A DNA stretch of 17,204 bases, taken from positions 1-17,204 of the forward strand of contig JAILCJ010000171.1 in the NCBI GenBank assembly GCA_024680445.1, given 5' to 3'. This stretch comes from Campylobacter sp. GTDB taxonomy: Bacteria; Campylobacterota; Campylobacteria; Campylobacterales; Campylobacteraceae. Below are positions 1 through 8,387 of this stretch, piece after piece. The first letter of the stretch is position 1, and each line of letters opens with the position of its first letter. The position numbers and the translations under genes are program-made. The notes below the pieces were generated by a model, which saw only the letters and a list, made by a program, of their open reading frames with translations, had not been told where the DNA came from and searched no databases.

Positions 1-773
1 GAAAGTATAAAAATACAATTTTCACGCACTATAAATTTAGTATTTTCTTCATCAAGCAAAGCCAAAAATGCGTTAAAATCTAAATAAAAATTCATGATTT
101 TAACTCTATTTTTATAAATTTGTATAGCTTTTTGTCTAGCATCAAATTTATCACCTAACAAAAAATCCCCATAATGTCCGGCAAAAACTCTTGAATTTTT
201 ATCCAAAGAAGCCAAAAATGGCAAAGTTATTTCATCATAAGCCTTTTTTGCTTTTTTGCCGCCTATTATAGAAGTATCCACACATTCAAATAAGCTATCT
301 CCGCTAAAAATCCAATCACCCAGCATAATAACACAACTTCCATCACTGTGACCCGGAGTGTGCTTAAATTTAAATACATTTTCATGCCAATTTAACGCAA
401 ATTCATCATCAAAAACTATATCAGCCGAATTTATGGTGATTTCCGCGACATTTTGCCTTTGTTCTTTTTTCATAAAATCGTATATGATTTGTGAGAATTT
501 GGATAAATTTTTCGCACTAGAACCTATGTTTTTGCTAGCCAAATTTTGAGCCACAACCAAGGCGCCGTATTTTTGCCTAAGCAAATCCACCGCCAAAATA
601 TGATCAAAATGCTCATGCGTTAAAAATATATATTCAAGCTTGCTTTCGCCGATACAGGCACAAATTTCATCAAAATTATTTGGGTCTATAACGACAGCAA
701 AATTATTTTGTTTCAATACATAACTATTGACACCAAGGTCATTATCGCTGCATTTTATTAATTCGATTTGCAC
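1..773 (-). CDS. Metallo-beta-lactamase-fold hydrolase, glyoxalase II-like (C-terminus cut by window edge)
   Basis: This is a probable metal-dependent hydrolase; its substrate cannot be told from sequence. I translated 257 codons; the stop lies beyond the left edge. The fold's metal-binding set is complete: THEHFDH at residues 52-58, His in HTPGHSDGS (138-146), Asp in SGDSLF (157-162) and His in GHYGD (199-203). The start is GTG at 771-773, preceded directly by an in-frame TAA and by an AAGGA ribosome site seven bases upstream. After the last metal ligand about 55 residues remain, longer than a minimal glyoxalase II core, so an extra C-terminal segment is present. It follows the PseG-like gene on the same strand with a 71-base gap. 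That gap contains a TATAAA on the minus strand at 793-798, which could serve as its own promoter. The fold assignment is firm; a role in glycan or flagellar metabolism would be inference from position only. Confidence 0.85.
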   Translation of the reverse strand, partial: MQIELIKCSDNDLGVNSYVLKQNNFAVVIDPNNFDEICACIGESKLEYIFLTHEHFDHILAVDLLRQKYGALVVAQNLASKNIGSSAKNLSKFSQIIYDFMKKEQRQNVAEITINSADIVFDDEFALNWHENVFKFKHTPGHSDGSCVIMLGDWIFSGDSLFECVDTSIIGGKKAKKAYDEITLPFLASLDKNSRVFAGHYGDFLLGDKFDARQKAIQIYKNRVKIMNFYLDFNAFLALLDEENTKFIVRENCIFIL

Positions 774-844
774 TTAATTTTCCTTAATTTTATTTATACT
801 TTAACTCAAAAATTTAAACAAAGTCGTTGCAATAATTATCAATT

Positions 845-1795
845 TTATATCAAATTTCTTATAATTTTTTCTATATTTTGCAAAGATTTTCCATCTATGA
901 TATCAAAAGCATTTTGGCAAATTTTATTTACATTTTCGATATTTAAATTTAATAAATTTTCATAAGCTTTATCTATATTGCCAAGATCGTTTATCATGGC
1001 TTTTTTTCCAAATTGCTCTACACAATAGCCAAGATAGCTCCACCTAACTCCGCTTGCTGGGATGCCAAGACACATAGCCTCATAAGTACTCATACCACCA
1101 AGCGTCACAAAAAGATCGCACTCCAAAAGTAAATTTATCAAATTTGATGGACTATCGATATAGGCAAGATTTGGTTTTTTTATGGATTTTATAAACTCTT
1201 TTCTTTCTAGGCTCATTGCCGGACCTAGTATCAAAGTGTATCTATATTTATCATCACTAATTGTCTTTGCAAAATACTCACTAAAATATGCCGGATCTGA
1301 ACCACCAAAAGATATTAAAACATTTTTTATATTTTTTATTTGTTTTGCGTTTGCAGGGCGATTTTTAACTATATCATTTGCGATAATATAATATTTAAAA
1401 CCTCTATAAATTTTAAGATCTTTAAATTTTAGCTCATACTCAAAATCATCCATAACAACCAATACATCAGGACGAAAACCTTTTTCTAGTCCATTAAAAT
1501 GCACGATTTTTTTTACACCAATGTCACGCAAAGTATCACTAAGATTAGCGTCAGCATCTAAAAGATCACAAATGTAAATTTGAGTTTTTAATTTTTTTAT
1601 CAAATTTAACGAATTTGAAAACTCAGAACTTCTAAAAATTTTTTCATTTTCAAACCTTGCAAAAAGCTTTTCATCGCATTCAAAAATTCCAACTACTTCA
1701 TAGCCTTTTGTGCTTAAAAATTTTACCAACTCATAGCATCTTGCAAGATTGCCTATACCGATTTTTTCATTTCCACGAGCGTGAATTGTTATCAT
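845..1795 (-). CDS. PseG/SpsG-like nucleotide-sugar hydrolase or glycosyltransferase with altered active site
   Basis: The 316-residue product has the GT-B-like layout of PseG (UDP-sugar hydrolase of pseudaminic acid synthesis) and SpsG proteins. The N-terminal segment HARGNEKIGIGNLARC (residues 5-20) corresponds to the family's RxxxxxGxGHxxRC motif. The C-terminal half has ISFGGSDPAYF near 162-172 and a nucleotide-binding loop LGGMSTYEAMCLGIP near 233-247. PseG uses the His of GxGH as catalytic base; here it is Asn16, encoded by AAT at 1748-1750. The protein is also longer than C. jejuni PseG (about 274 residues by memory). It may therefore be a transferase, a hydrolase with different chemistry, or inactive. 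The ATG lies 20 bases after the flgE stop without a clear ribosome site, so expression probably depends on read-through from flgE. Family assignment is good; the gene name pseG is not justified. Confidence 0.75.
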   Translation of the reverse strand: MITIHARGNEKIGIGNLARCYELVKFLSTKGYEVVGIFECDEKLFARFENEKIFRSSEFSNSLNLIKKLKTQIYICDLLDADANLSDTLRDIGVKKIVHFNGLEKGFRPDVLVVMDDFEYELKFKDLKIYRGFKYYIIANDIVKNRPANAKQIKNIKNVLISFGGSDPAYFSEYFAKTISDDKYRYTLILGPAMSLERKEFIKSIKKPNLAYIDSPSNLINLLLECDLFVTLGGMSTYEAMCLGIPASGVRWSYLGYCVEQFGKKAMINDLGNIDKAYENLLNLNIENVNKICQNAFDIIDGKSLQNIEKIIRNLI

Positions 1796-1815
1796 AAATT
1801 TTCAAATTTGAAATT

Positions 1816-3417
1816 TTACGGATTTTTCATCTGTATAGCTGTTTTTAGCATATCATCGCTTGTCGTGATACTCTTTGAATTTGCATCGTATGCTTTTTGA
1901 GTTACTATGACTTGGGTAAGAGCTTCGGCAAGGCTAACATTACTATTTTCAAGCTTACTTGAAACTATATTTGAACCATAAAAAATCTCGCCATCTTTAT
2001 TTCTGTAAAAAAACGGATCGCCAGAATTTGGTGTATTTATATAGTGATTCTCACCAAGTTTTTCAAGCCCTTGATCGTTTTGAAAATGATAAAGTGCAAG
2101 TTTTGCCATGTTAAAAGAGTTGCCATTTGTCAAATTTGCAACTATAGTTGTGGCACCATTTATGGCGTACTCGCTCAAAACACCTTCGCTATAACCATCA
2201 ACTTTTGAGCTAGTAGCACCCGGTTCATACGAAGTGCGAAGCCCATTATAAGTGCCATCGTGGCTTTTTCCGTCATAGTTTAATGCTATGCCATTTATCT
2301 CATTAAGAGTAGTGCTTACAAGTTTAGAATTTGAAAAAACCAAATTTCCGTCTTTTTGAGCTATGACTTTACCGCTTGGATCCGTGATAGTAGCCGTGGC
2401 GTTCCAAGTTATACTATCGCCTTTGCTTGGAATTTGTTTGGTAAATTTGATTTCAAGTATATTTTTTTCGTTAGTGCTTGTGTAAAGTTCGGCTTTTAGA
2501 CTTTGAGTGTTTGCTATTTCTTGCGTGGTATTTAAAACGGCTTTTACTTCGGCAGAATCGGTATCCATATAGGTTATAGGATAATTATCAACACTCCAAG
2601 TTCCGTCTTTGTTTATAGTGGCTGGGATATTTAAAATTTTACCGCTTTTATCGCTAACAAAGATAGACAAAGGGTCGCCTTGTTTATAATTTGTAACATT
2701 TGGACTAGAAAAAATATTTCCGCTAAGACTTATGGTTTTTGCATCGGCATCAATAGTGCTTTTATAACTGGCTTTATCTAGTTCAAGTTCTATATTTTCG
2801 CTTTTAAAGCTAGAATCTAAATTTCCGCCTATATCAACTTTGGTCGTTGGCTGACCTGCTTGATATAAAAATGATGGCAAAAATATATTTTTTTGCTCCG
2901 CCTCGCCAGCAAGCGATATATCGTCCATATTTGCAACCGTGTAAGCTTGTGTAGGTGCTGATGTTTTGCCATACTCTGCTATCGCGTGAGCACTTGGAGT
3001 AGTTTGAACGACAGAATTTACCGTGCCTTGAACAAAGTTTCCAGCCGCATCAACCAAATTTCCAGCCGCATCTATATCAAATCCGCCGTTTCTTGTAAAA
3101 ATTAACCTTGAATTTTCGTCTTTTACGCCAAAAAATCCGTCTCCATTTATCGCAAAGTCAAAGATATTATCACTATCTTGAAAACCGCCACTATTCATAT
3201 TTAGTGCCGTAGTTTGCACGGTAGCACCAAGTCCTACTTGATCGCTTGTAGGATAGTTTCCAGATATAAAAGAAGTTTGGTGCAAGATACTGGCAAACTC
3301 TGGGCGAGATGACTTATAGCCAACTGTATTGACATTTGAGATATTGTTCGCCCAAACGTCCATACCTGTATTTTGCGTCTTGATACCAGCAACGCCATTA
3401 TATAAACTTCTTAACAT
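1816..3417 (-). CDS. flgE: Flagellar hook protein FlgE (short paralogue type)
   Basis: This 533-residue structural protein of the flagellar hook or hook-like axial structure is exported by the flagellar type III system and assembled outside the cell. The N-terminal heptad segment is typical of rod/hook proteins: MLRSLYNGVAG followed by the NNISNVNTVGYKSSRP motif near residues 25-39. The C-terminal coiled segment, with AEALTQVIVTQKAYDANSK near 503-521, is also typical. The middle is a variable beta-rich D1/D2 region. C. jejuni, as I recall, has two hook-type genes: one of about 545 residues beside flgD (Cj0043) and a longer one (Cj1729c, over 800) forming the main hook. Length and position place this with the Cj0043 type, so it may not be the main hook subunit. 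Its ATG is three bases past the flgD stop with a GAAGG ribosome site. Confidence 0.93.
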   Translation of the reverse strand: MLRSLYNGVAGIKTQNTGMDVWANNISNVNTVGYKSSRPEFASILHQTSFISGNYPTSDQVGLGATVQTTALNMNSGGFQDSDNIFDFAINGDGFFGVKDENSRLIFTRNGGFDIDAAGNLVDAAGNFVQGTVNSVVQTTPSAHAIAEYGKTSAPTQAYTVANMDDISLAGEAEQKNIFLPSFLYQAGQPTTKVDIGGNLDSSFKSENIELELDKASYKSTIDADAKTISLSGNIFSSPNVTNYKQGDPLSIFVSDKSGKILNIPATINKDGTWSVDNYPITYMDTDSAEVKAVLNTTQEIANTQSLKAELYTSTNEKNILEIKFTKQIPSKGDSITWNATATITDPSGKVIAQKDGNLVFSNSKLVSTTLNEINGIALNYDGKSHDGTYNGLRTSYEPGATSSKVDGYSEGVLSEYAINGATTIVANLTNGNSFNMAKLALYHFQNDQGLEKLGENHYINTPNSGDPFFYRNKDGEIFYGSNIVSSKLENSNVSLAEALTQVIVTQKAYDANSKSITTSDDMLKTAIQMKNP

Positions 3418-3420
3418 TTT

Positions 3421-4122
3421 TTAACCTTCGTAAAATTCGCTCACATCGCTTGCAAGGACATATTTTCCACCAACTTTAACTTGGGCTTTATTATCAACAA
3501 ATTTGACCGCTTCAACTGGATACGAACCATAGGCCGCGGTGTGAGTTTTTCCGTCAGCATCTACATAGCTAACATCGGCTGTATATTTGCCTTCGCTTGC
3601 TCTACTGCCGTCATTTAAGGCAAGATTCCATGTTGCAGAATTTGTTCCAGCTTTTACTTCGCCCATATCTATGCTAGCAACTTCATTTTTAGCGTTGTCA
3701 TAAATATGCATGGTCGCCGAACTTGCGTCCGTTGGGATATGCACGGCGATATCAAGTGAAGTTGTTTCTTCGCCAACATTAAGTGATTTTTCACTTAAAC
3801 TTGCCATTTTACCAAGTGCCGAAAGCGCATACATGCTTGAACTAGTTTGAAGTTGATTTACCAACTCTTGCATGGTGTCGTTCATATTTGTTTGCATTTC
3901 AAGCGAGGCAAGCTGACTGGTTTGAGTTAGCATTTTTTCAGTATCCATAGGATCGGTTGGATCTTGATACTGAAGCTCGGTTAAAAGCAAGGTCATAAAA
4001 GCATCAGAATCAAGCTGGGCATTTGGGTTGGTTGCACCAGCTGCTTTGCTTTTTTTAGCCGCTGCATCCGCTGCAATTTTATCAGCGGTGAATTGTTGAG
4101 TTGTTGTAACTGTATTTGCCAT
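3421..4122 (-). CDS. flgD: Flagellar hook capping (scaffolding) protein FlgD
   Basis: FlgD caps the growing hook and guides insertion of FlgE subunits; it is not kept in the finished flagellum. The 233-residue product opens with an Ala/Thr/Lys-rich disordered export region (1-38). The conserved FlgD core follows, with DAFMTLLLTELQYQDPTDPMD near 41-61 and the TSQLASLEMQ run near 68-77. From about 115 onward lies the beta-rich FlgD Ig/tudor-like part, where HIYDNAKNEVASIDMG and the NDGSRASEGKYT loop are visible. The start has a good AGGAG site that overlaps the fliK stop region, ten bases away. It sits between fliK and flgE, the expected partners. Confidence 0.95.
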   Translation of the reverse strand: MANTVTTTQQFTADKIAADAAAKKSKAAGATNPNAQLDSDAFMTLLLTELQYQDPTDPMDTEKMLTQTSQLASLEMQTNMNDTMQELVNQLQTSSSMYALSALGKMASLSEKSLNVGEETTSLDIAVHIPTDASSATMHIYDNAKNEVASIDMGEVKAGTNSATWNLALNDGSRASEGKYTADVSYVDADGKTHTAAYGSYPVEAVKFVDNKAQVKVGGKYVLASDVSEFYEG

Positions 4123-4132
4123 TTTTATTCTC

Positions 4133-5629
4133 CTAGGCGTATCTTGGTAAGATGAGCTCTAATGTTACTGGCTCCTCATCTGCTAAAAATTCGCCGTTTT
4201 CATTAAATTTTGAAGTGAAATTTTTAAAACCTTGCCTGTTTTGATTTTGGCTATCTCTTTGATTGCTAAAATTCATTTCAAGCTCGGTAAAACCCATGTT
4301 TATAAGATTTGCTTTAAATTCTGCTTGGTTTTGCAAAAACAAATTCATAGTCGCCGTGGTAGAGTTAAAATTTACATGCAAGTTATTACCGCGAGTTACC
4401 ATGCTTACCTCAACCTCGCCCAAATTTAGTGGATTTAAAGTCATATTTACTCTGGTAAATGGCGCTTTGTAATTTTCGATTTGTTGAGCCAAATCTTGAG
4501 AAAAATTACTAAGCGTGCGTGAAGTAAGTCTAGCATTTAACTGAGACTGAGCGTTTTTAGCTATATCACGAACCAACAAATTTAACTCGCTGTTTTCGCT
4601 TTCACCAGCGTCTTGTGTTACTTCGCCCAAATTTGAAACCATAACTTCTTCGTTATTTTCTTGTTCTGGAAACACCAAGGCTTTAAGGCTTACTTTTTGT
4701 TCTTTTGGCTCTTTTATATTTGGATCAAGTTTTAAATTTTCATCATCTAAAACTTGCGGAATTTTTGCGTCTTGCAAAACAGGCTGAGCCACCTCTTCGT
4801 CACCTAAAATCACTGGTGTTTGACTTGGTGTTTGTGTGACTGTTTTTGTTTGATTTTTAAGATTTGTAGCTACAACCTCTTTTGCCACTTGTTCGGTAGT
4901 TGCAACCTGTGCTGCAACAGCATTTTGAACTGGTTTTGTTACTTGATTTAAGATTTCGCCTAGTTTATTTTGCTCCGTTGTGCCTTGTTCGGTTATAGCT
5001 TGCTCGACTTGATGTTTTAAATTTTGACTAAATTTTGTAACATTTTCAGGCAAAACTGGTGTGAAAAAATCTTTTTTAGCAAGATTTTTAAACATTTCAT
5101 CAAGATTTGCTATATCTTCTTGAGTAATACTAATGTTTTCAAGTCCAAGATCAAATTTCTTTGCAAGTTCGATAAGATCGTTAACATTGCCAACTTTACT
5201 AAGCTCGATAACATTTTCACTTTTGCTAAGAAAACTTGCTATTTTGTCGCTAAAATCAGGATATTTACTTAGTCTTTCGCCACCATTTATGATATCCAAA
5301 ACTTGCAAAAGTTGCATAAAGTTTGCGTTTTCATAAAGCTCATTTTTTGTCGCTTCATCAAGTTTAGAAGCAATTTCGTTGGCGATTTTAACCATAGATT
5401 CTTCTCTTGCGATTTCGCCTTGCTCGACTTGCATACCAACTGATTTTACTATATCTTTGACATCGTCTTCGCTTAGTTTTTCACCAGTTTTTGTCTTAGA
5501 CTGTGCAGCGTTTAAAACCATAGACAAAAAGTCGTCGCCATCGCTTTGTTTGCTGCTTTTAGCACTTGTTTTACTGCTTTTTGTCGGACTTAACAAATCT
5601 ATAGAATTCGTTCCGCTATAAGTTTGCAT
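4133..5629 (-). CDS. fliK: Flagellar hook-length control protein FliK
   Basis: FliK is a secreted molecular ruler that ends hook export and switches the export gate to filament substrates. The 498-residue protein has the expected layout: a poorly conserved Ser/Lys/Gln-rich N-terminal two thirds and a conserved C-terminal switch domain from about 385 to 460. That domain contains RVNMTLNPLNLGEVEVSM, matching the family's L-P--LG-V-V pattern, followed by a LFLQNQAEFKANLINMGF helix. The tail is Gln/Asn-rich. The start is an ATG with AAAGGG seven bases upstream. It is first in the hook operon and lies just after a sigma-54 promoter, so it should be made together with flgD and flgE at the middle stage of flagellar assembly. 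N-terminal divergence prevents a finer reading. Confidence 0.9.
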   Translation of the reverse strand: MQTYSGTNSIDLLSPTKSSKTSAKSSKQSDGDDFLSMVLNAAQSKTKTGEKLSEDDVKDIVKSVGMQVEQGEIAREESMVKIANEIASKLDEATKNELYENANFMQLLQVLDIINGGERLSKYPDFSDKIASFLSKSENVIELSKVGNVNDLIELAKKFDLGLENISITQEDIANLDEMFKNLAKKDFFTPVLPENVTKFSQNLKHQVEQAITEQGTTEQNKLGEILNQVTKPVQNAVAAQVATTEQVAKEVVATNLKNQTKTVTQTPSQTPVILGDEEVAQPVLQDAKIPQVLDDENLKLDPNIKEPKEQKVSLKALVFPEQENNEEVMVSNLGEVTQDAGESENSELNLLVRDIAKNAQSQLNARLTSRTLSNFSQDLAQQIENYKAPFTRVNMTLNPLNLGEVEVSMVTRGNNLHVNFNSTTATMNLFLQNQAEFKANLINMGFTELEMNFSNQRDSQNQNRQGFKNFTSKFNENGEFLADEEPVTLELILPRYA

Positions 5630-5664
5630 TTTCGACCCTTTCTAAAAATTTTTCTAGCGATTTG

Positions 5665-5682
5665 AAGCAAAATTCGTTCCAT
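5665..5682 (-). promoter_or_regulatory. Sigma-54 promoter of the fliK-flgD-flgE operon
   Basis: On the minus strand the sequence reads TGGAACGAATTTTGCTTC. The invariant GG (complement of 5679-5680) and GC (complement of 5667-5668) are separated by exactly ten bases, as required for the -24/-12 elements. The flanks match the Campylobacter TTGGAAC-N4-TTGCTT form. Transcription would start near 5655, giving a leader of about 26 bases before fliK. In C. jejuni the flgD-flgE genes are known members of the sigma-54 (RpoN) hook regulon activated by FlgSR. Confidence 0.85.
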
Positions 5683-5724
5683 AAAATTTAACTTTTTTCG
5701 TAAAACTAAATTTTATTTTTTTTT

Positions 5725-5733
5725 GGATATAAT
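5725..5733 (+). promoter_or_regulatory. Sigma-70 type promoter (-10 box) of typA
   Basis: A perfect TATAAT lies at 5728-5733 within TTTTGGATATAAT, behind a long T-rich run (5709-5724). Campylobacter housekeeping promoters typically have such a -10 box with T-rich upstream periodicity and no conserved -35. Transcription would begin near 5740, about 38 bases before typA, pointing away from the fliK promoter. Confidence 0.75.
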
Positions 5734-5777
5734 CCCCAGTTATTTTAATTTTTTGCGATTTAATACAGGAGAAAAAC

Positions 5778-7586
5778 TTGGAAAATATACGAAATATCGC
5801 CGTTATTGCACACGTTGACCACGGCAAAACAACAATAGTCGATGAGCTTTTAAAGCAATCAGGAACATTTAACGAACACCAAGCAGTCGGCGAACGCGTA
5901 ATGGATAGCAATGATATAGAAAGAGAAAGAGGCATAACCATACTTTCTAAAAATACGGCGATTAAATATAAAGGCACGAAAATCAACATCATAGACACCC
6001 CGGGACACGCCGATTTTGGCGGAGAAGTCGAACGCGTATTAAAAATGGTTGATGGCGTTTTGCTTTTGGTCGATGCCCAAGAAGGCGTTATGCCACAAAC
6101 CAAATTTGTTGTTAAAAAAGCCCTATCTTTGGGTCTTCGTCCCATAGTTGTAGTAAATAAAATCGACAAACCAGCAGGCGATCCGGACAAGGTTGTAAAT
6201 GAAATTTTTGATCTTTTTGTTGCCCTTGATGCAAGCGATGAACAGTTAGAATTTCCTGTAATTTATGCGGCTGGCAAAAATGGCTACGCAAAATATCATC
6301 TTGATGATGAAAATGTTGATATGCAACCGCTTTTTGAAACCATAATATCTCATGTCCCAGCACCAAGTGGCAAAGATGAAAATTCGCTTCAACTTCAAGT
6401 ATTTACTCTTGATTATGATAACTATGTCGGTAAAATCGGCATCGCTCGTATATTTAATGGCAAAATTTCTAAAAACCAAAATGTTACACTCGCAAAAGCA
6501 GACGGCACAAAAACCAACGGCAGAATTTCAAAACTTATCGGATTTATCGGACTTGATCGCATGGATATAAACGAAGCAGGCACGGGCGATATCGTAGCAA
6601 TAGCCGGTTTTGAAGCCCTCGATGTTGGCGATAGCATAGTCGATCCAAACAACCCTATTCCTCTTGATCCTTTGCATATCGAAGAACCAACACTAAGCGT
6701 TGTTTTTAGCGTAAATGACGGACCTCTTGCGGGCACAGAAGGCAAACATGTAACTTCAAATAAAATAGACGAACGTTTGCGAAACGAGATGAAAACAAAT
6801 ATCGCCATGAAATATGAAAATGTTGGCGAAGGCAAATTTAAAGTAAGCGGTCGTGGCGAACTTCAAATCACTATCCTAGCTGAAAATATGAGACGAGAAG
6901 GCTATGAATTTTTACTTGGTCGCCCAGAAGTTATAGTCAAAGAAATAAATGGCGTAAAATGCGAACCTTTCGAGCTTTTAGTCATAGATGCACCAGATGA
7001 CTGCACTGGCACCGTAATAGAAAAACTTGGTCGCAGAAAGGCAGAAATGACTTCGATGAATCCAACCGGAGACGGCCAAACTCGCTTAGAATTTGAAATT
7101 CCAGCCAGAGGTTTGATAGGTTTTAGAAGTCAATTTTTAACTGATACCAGAGGCGAAGGCGTTATGAATCACAGCTTTTTAGAATTCCGCCCACTTTCTG
7201 GTAGTGTCGAACATCGTAGCAATGGAGCCCTTGTATCTATGGAAAATGGCGTTACCCTAGCTTATAGCCTTTGGAATCTTCAAGATCGTGGCGTACTTTT
7301 TGTTGATCCGCAAGCCAAGGTTTATATAGGCATGATTATCGGTGAACACAGCCGTCCAAACGACCTTGATGTAAATCCTATAAAAGGCAAAAATCTTACA
7401 AACGTCCGTGCTAGCGGTAGCGATGATGCGATAAAACTTGTACCACCACGCAAACTTAGTCTAGAACGTGCTTTGGAGTGGATAGAAGAAGATGAATTAG
7501 TCGAAGTTACGCCGACAAATATTCGTGTTAGAAAACGCTATCTTGACCCAACACAACGTCGCCGCAAAGCCAAAGAAAACGGCTAA
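5778..7586 (+). CDS. typA: Ribosome-associated translational GTPase TypA/BipA
   Basis: TypA binds the ribosome and hydrolyses GTP; it assists large-subunit assembly and stress or low-temperature growth. The 602-residue length is normal for the family. The G domain shows the P-loop AHVDHGKT (11-18), the switch I ERERGITI, the G3 motif DTPGHADF and the G4 motif NKID. EF-G-like domains follow, including [20 protein letters not shown]. The C-terminal TypA-specific domain ends in a strongly basic tail ([18 protein letters not shown]). The start is TTG at 5778-5780, supported by AGGAG six bases upstream and by full homology from residue 2. It is divergent from fliK with 148 bases between, the arrangement I recall in C. 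jejuni. It appears to be a single-gene unit ending in a hairpin. Confidence 0.97.
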   Translation: MENIRNIAVIAHVDHGKTTIVDELLKQSGTFNEHQAVGERVMDSNDIERERGITILSKNTAIKYKGTKINIIDTPGHADFGGEVERVLKMVDGVLLLVDAQEGVMPQTKFVVKKALSLGLRPIVVVNKIDKPAGDPDKVVNEIFDLFVALDASDEQLEFPVIYAAGKNGYAKYHLDDENVDMQPLFETIISHVPAPSGKDENSLQLQVFTLDYDNYVGKIGIARIFNGKISKNQNVTLAKADGTKTNGRISKLIGFIGLDRMDINEAGTGDIVAIAGFEALDVGDSIVDPNNPIPLDPLHIEEPTLSVVFSVNDGPLAGTEGKHVTSNKIDERLRNEMKTNIAMKYENVGEGKFKVSGRGELQITILAENMRREGYEFLLGRPEVIVKEINGVKCEPFELLVIDAPDDCTGTVIEKLGRRKAEMTSMNPTGDGQTRLEFEIPARGLIGFRSQFLTDTRGEGVMNHSFLEFRPLSGSVEHRSNGALVSMENGVTLAYSLWNLQDRGVLFVDPQAKVYIGMIIGEHSRPNDLDVNPIKGKNLTNVRASGSDDAIKLVPPRKLSLERALEWIEEDELVEVTPTNIRVRKRYLDPTQRRRKAKENG

Positions 7587-7621
7587 AATCAGCATTTTTA
7601 TATTTTACAAAAATTTATATG

Positions 7622-7656
7622 TAAATTTTTAAGGGCAAAATACCCTTAAAAATTTA
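7622..7656 (+). terminator. Perfect 14-bp hairpin downstream of typA, probable terminator
   Basis: The arms TAAATTTTTAAGGG (7622-7635) and CCCTTAAAAATTTA (7643-7656) are exact reverse complements around a seven-base loop. The hairpin starts 35 bases after the typA stop. The stem is AT-rich with a GGG/CCC top, and the arm itself supplies a T run (7626-7630). The tail after the stem is only moderately T-rich, so termination efficiency is uncertain. Confidence 0.6.
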
Positions 7657-7698
7657 GTCTATTATTTCATGGTTTTCTATCAAATTTAAATTTTTAGC

Positions 7699-7800
7699 CT
7701 ATTGTTGATAAATCAACTCTTTTTTATCATTTTTACCAAATTTGACATAACAAATATAACTTTACACCAGTGCTAAAAACAAAGCAAAAAATCTAGCCAT
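7699..7800 (-). pseudogene. Possible decayed or leader-type micro-gene, single-pass membrane peptide with internal stop
   Basis: On the minus strand an ATG at 7798-7800 has an AAAGGA ribosome site about six bases upstream. It opens MARFFALFLALV and then meets TAA (7762-7764). If that stop is read through, the frame continues SYICYVKFGKNDKKELIYQQ to TAG at 7699-7701. The whole would be a 33-codon protein with one hydrophobic segment and a charged tail, similar in layout to the intact micro-protein at 17023-17130. It could be a small gene broken by one substitution, a 12-residue peptide, or chance. The whole 7587-7872 stretch otherwise holds only the typA hairpin and a promoter. Confidence 0.25.
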
Positions 7801-7824
7801 TTTTAAGTCCTTTAAATCGAAATA

Positions 7825-7833
7825 TGCTATTAT
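7825..7833 (+). promoter_or_regulatory. Extended -10 promoter before the membrane protein gene
   Basis: The sequence TGCTATTAT (TGn plus a five-of-six TATAAT match at 7828-7833) lies 40 bases before the preferred ATG at 7873. Transcription would start near 7840. An ATG at 7849 would then have a leader under ten bases, which also favours the later start. Confidence 0.45.
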
Positions 7834-7872
7834 TTTATATTTTTAAAGATGAAATTTCACAAAAGGCAAATA

Positions 7873-8313
7873 ATGAAATTATTAAACGCTCTTTTTGTAG
7901 GGTATCTATTTATATTGGCATTATTTTTTACATTTTTTGTCGGACTTTGGCGAAATTATTTTGATTTTTACGGAGTAGGCGAATATTTTAATGCAATTTT
8001 TTATCAAACTGTCCCATTTTTATGGCTTATAGTGCCAGCTCTTTTGTTTGGATATTTTTTACTTTACATGCCATTTCGTAAGCTTATTCGTTTTGTATTT
8101 TTACTCACATTGTTATTTAGTTTATCAACTTGGCACGAAAAAATTGGTCGTGATTTGGGTGAAAAAATTTTCATGAGCGAAAATCATGAAAAACAAAGCA
8201 AAGATTTAAATGGCAATGATATCTCAATTCAAGGTCGAACTATTTATAAATCATGGAAATACGAATATTTCTTAAAAGACGGCGATTTAAGGGCAAGCAG
8301 ATATAAAATTTAA
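7873..8313 (+). CDS. Unknown three-pass inner membrane protein
   Basis: I do not recognise this 146-residue protein. Three hydrophobic segments are visible: about 4-24 (LFVGYLFILALFFTFFVGLW), about 44-66 (TVPFLWLIVPALLFGYFLLY) and about 72-88 (RFVFLLTLLFSLSTW). A polar C-terminal domain of about 58 residues follows, containing HEKIGRDLGEKIFMSENHEK and a Tyr/Lys-rich end. The ATG at 7873 is chosen over an in-frame ATG at 7849 because AAAGG lies six bases before it, whereas the earlier one has no site and sits almost on the predicted transcription start. The gene has its own promoter, stands alone between typA and a convergent gene pair, and shows no enzymatic motif. Confidence 0.75.
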   Translation: MKLLNALFVGYLFILALFFTFFVGLWRNYFDFYGVGEYFNAIFYQTVPFLWLIVPALLFGYFLLYMPFRKLIRFVFLLTLLFSLSTWHEKIGRDLGEKIFMSENHEKQSKDLNGNDISIQGRTIYKSWKYEYFLKDGDLRASRYKI

Positions 8314-8387
8314 ACTATTTTATTACTAAAAATCAATTTTGATATATTTAATCATATTAAGGAATTTTATAAATTTAACTTGCAAAA

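Noticed and set aside
5654..6190. Open frame of 178 codons antisense to typA
   Set aside because: It lies against the conserved typA G domain, has Ser/Thr/Pro-rich shadow composition, and lacks a ribosome site and family motifs.
6422..6835. Open frame of 137 codons antisense to typA
   Set aside because: It is a mirror of the typA coding frame without its own signals.
8314..8387. Search for a terminator between the convergent membrane protein and winged-helix genes
   Set aside because: Only a 5-bp ATCAA/TTGAT palindrome was found, too short to call.
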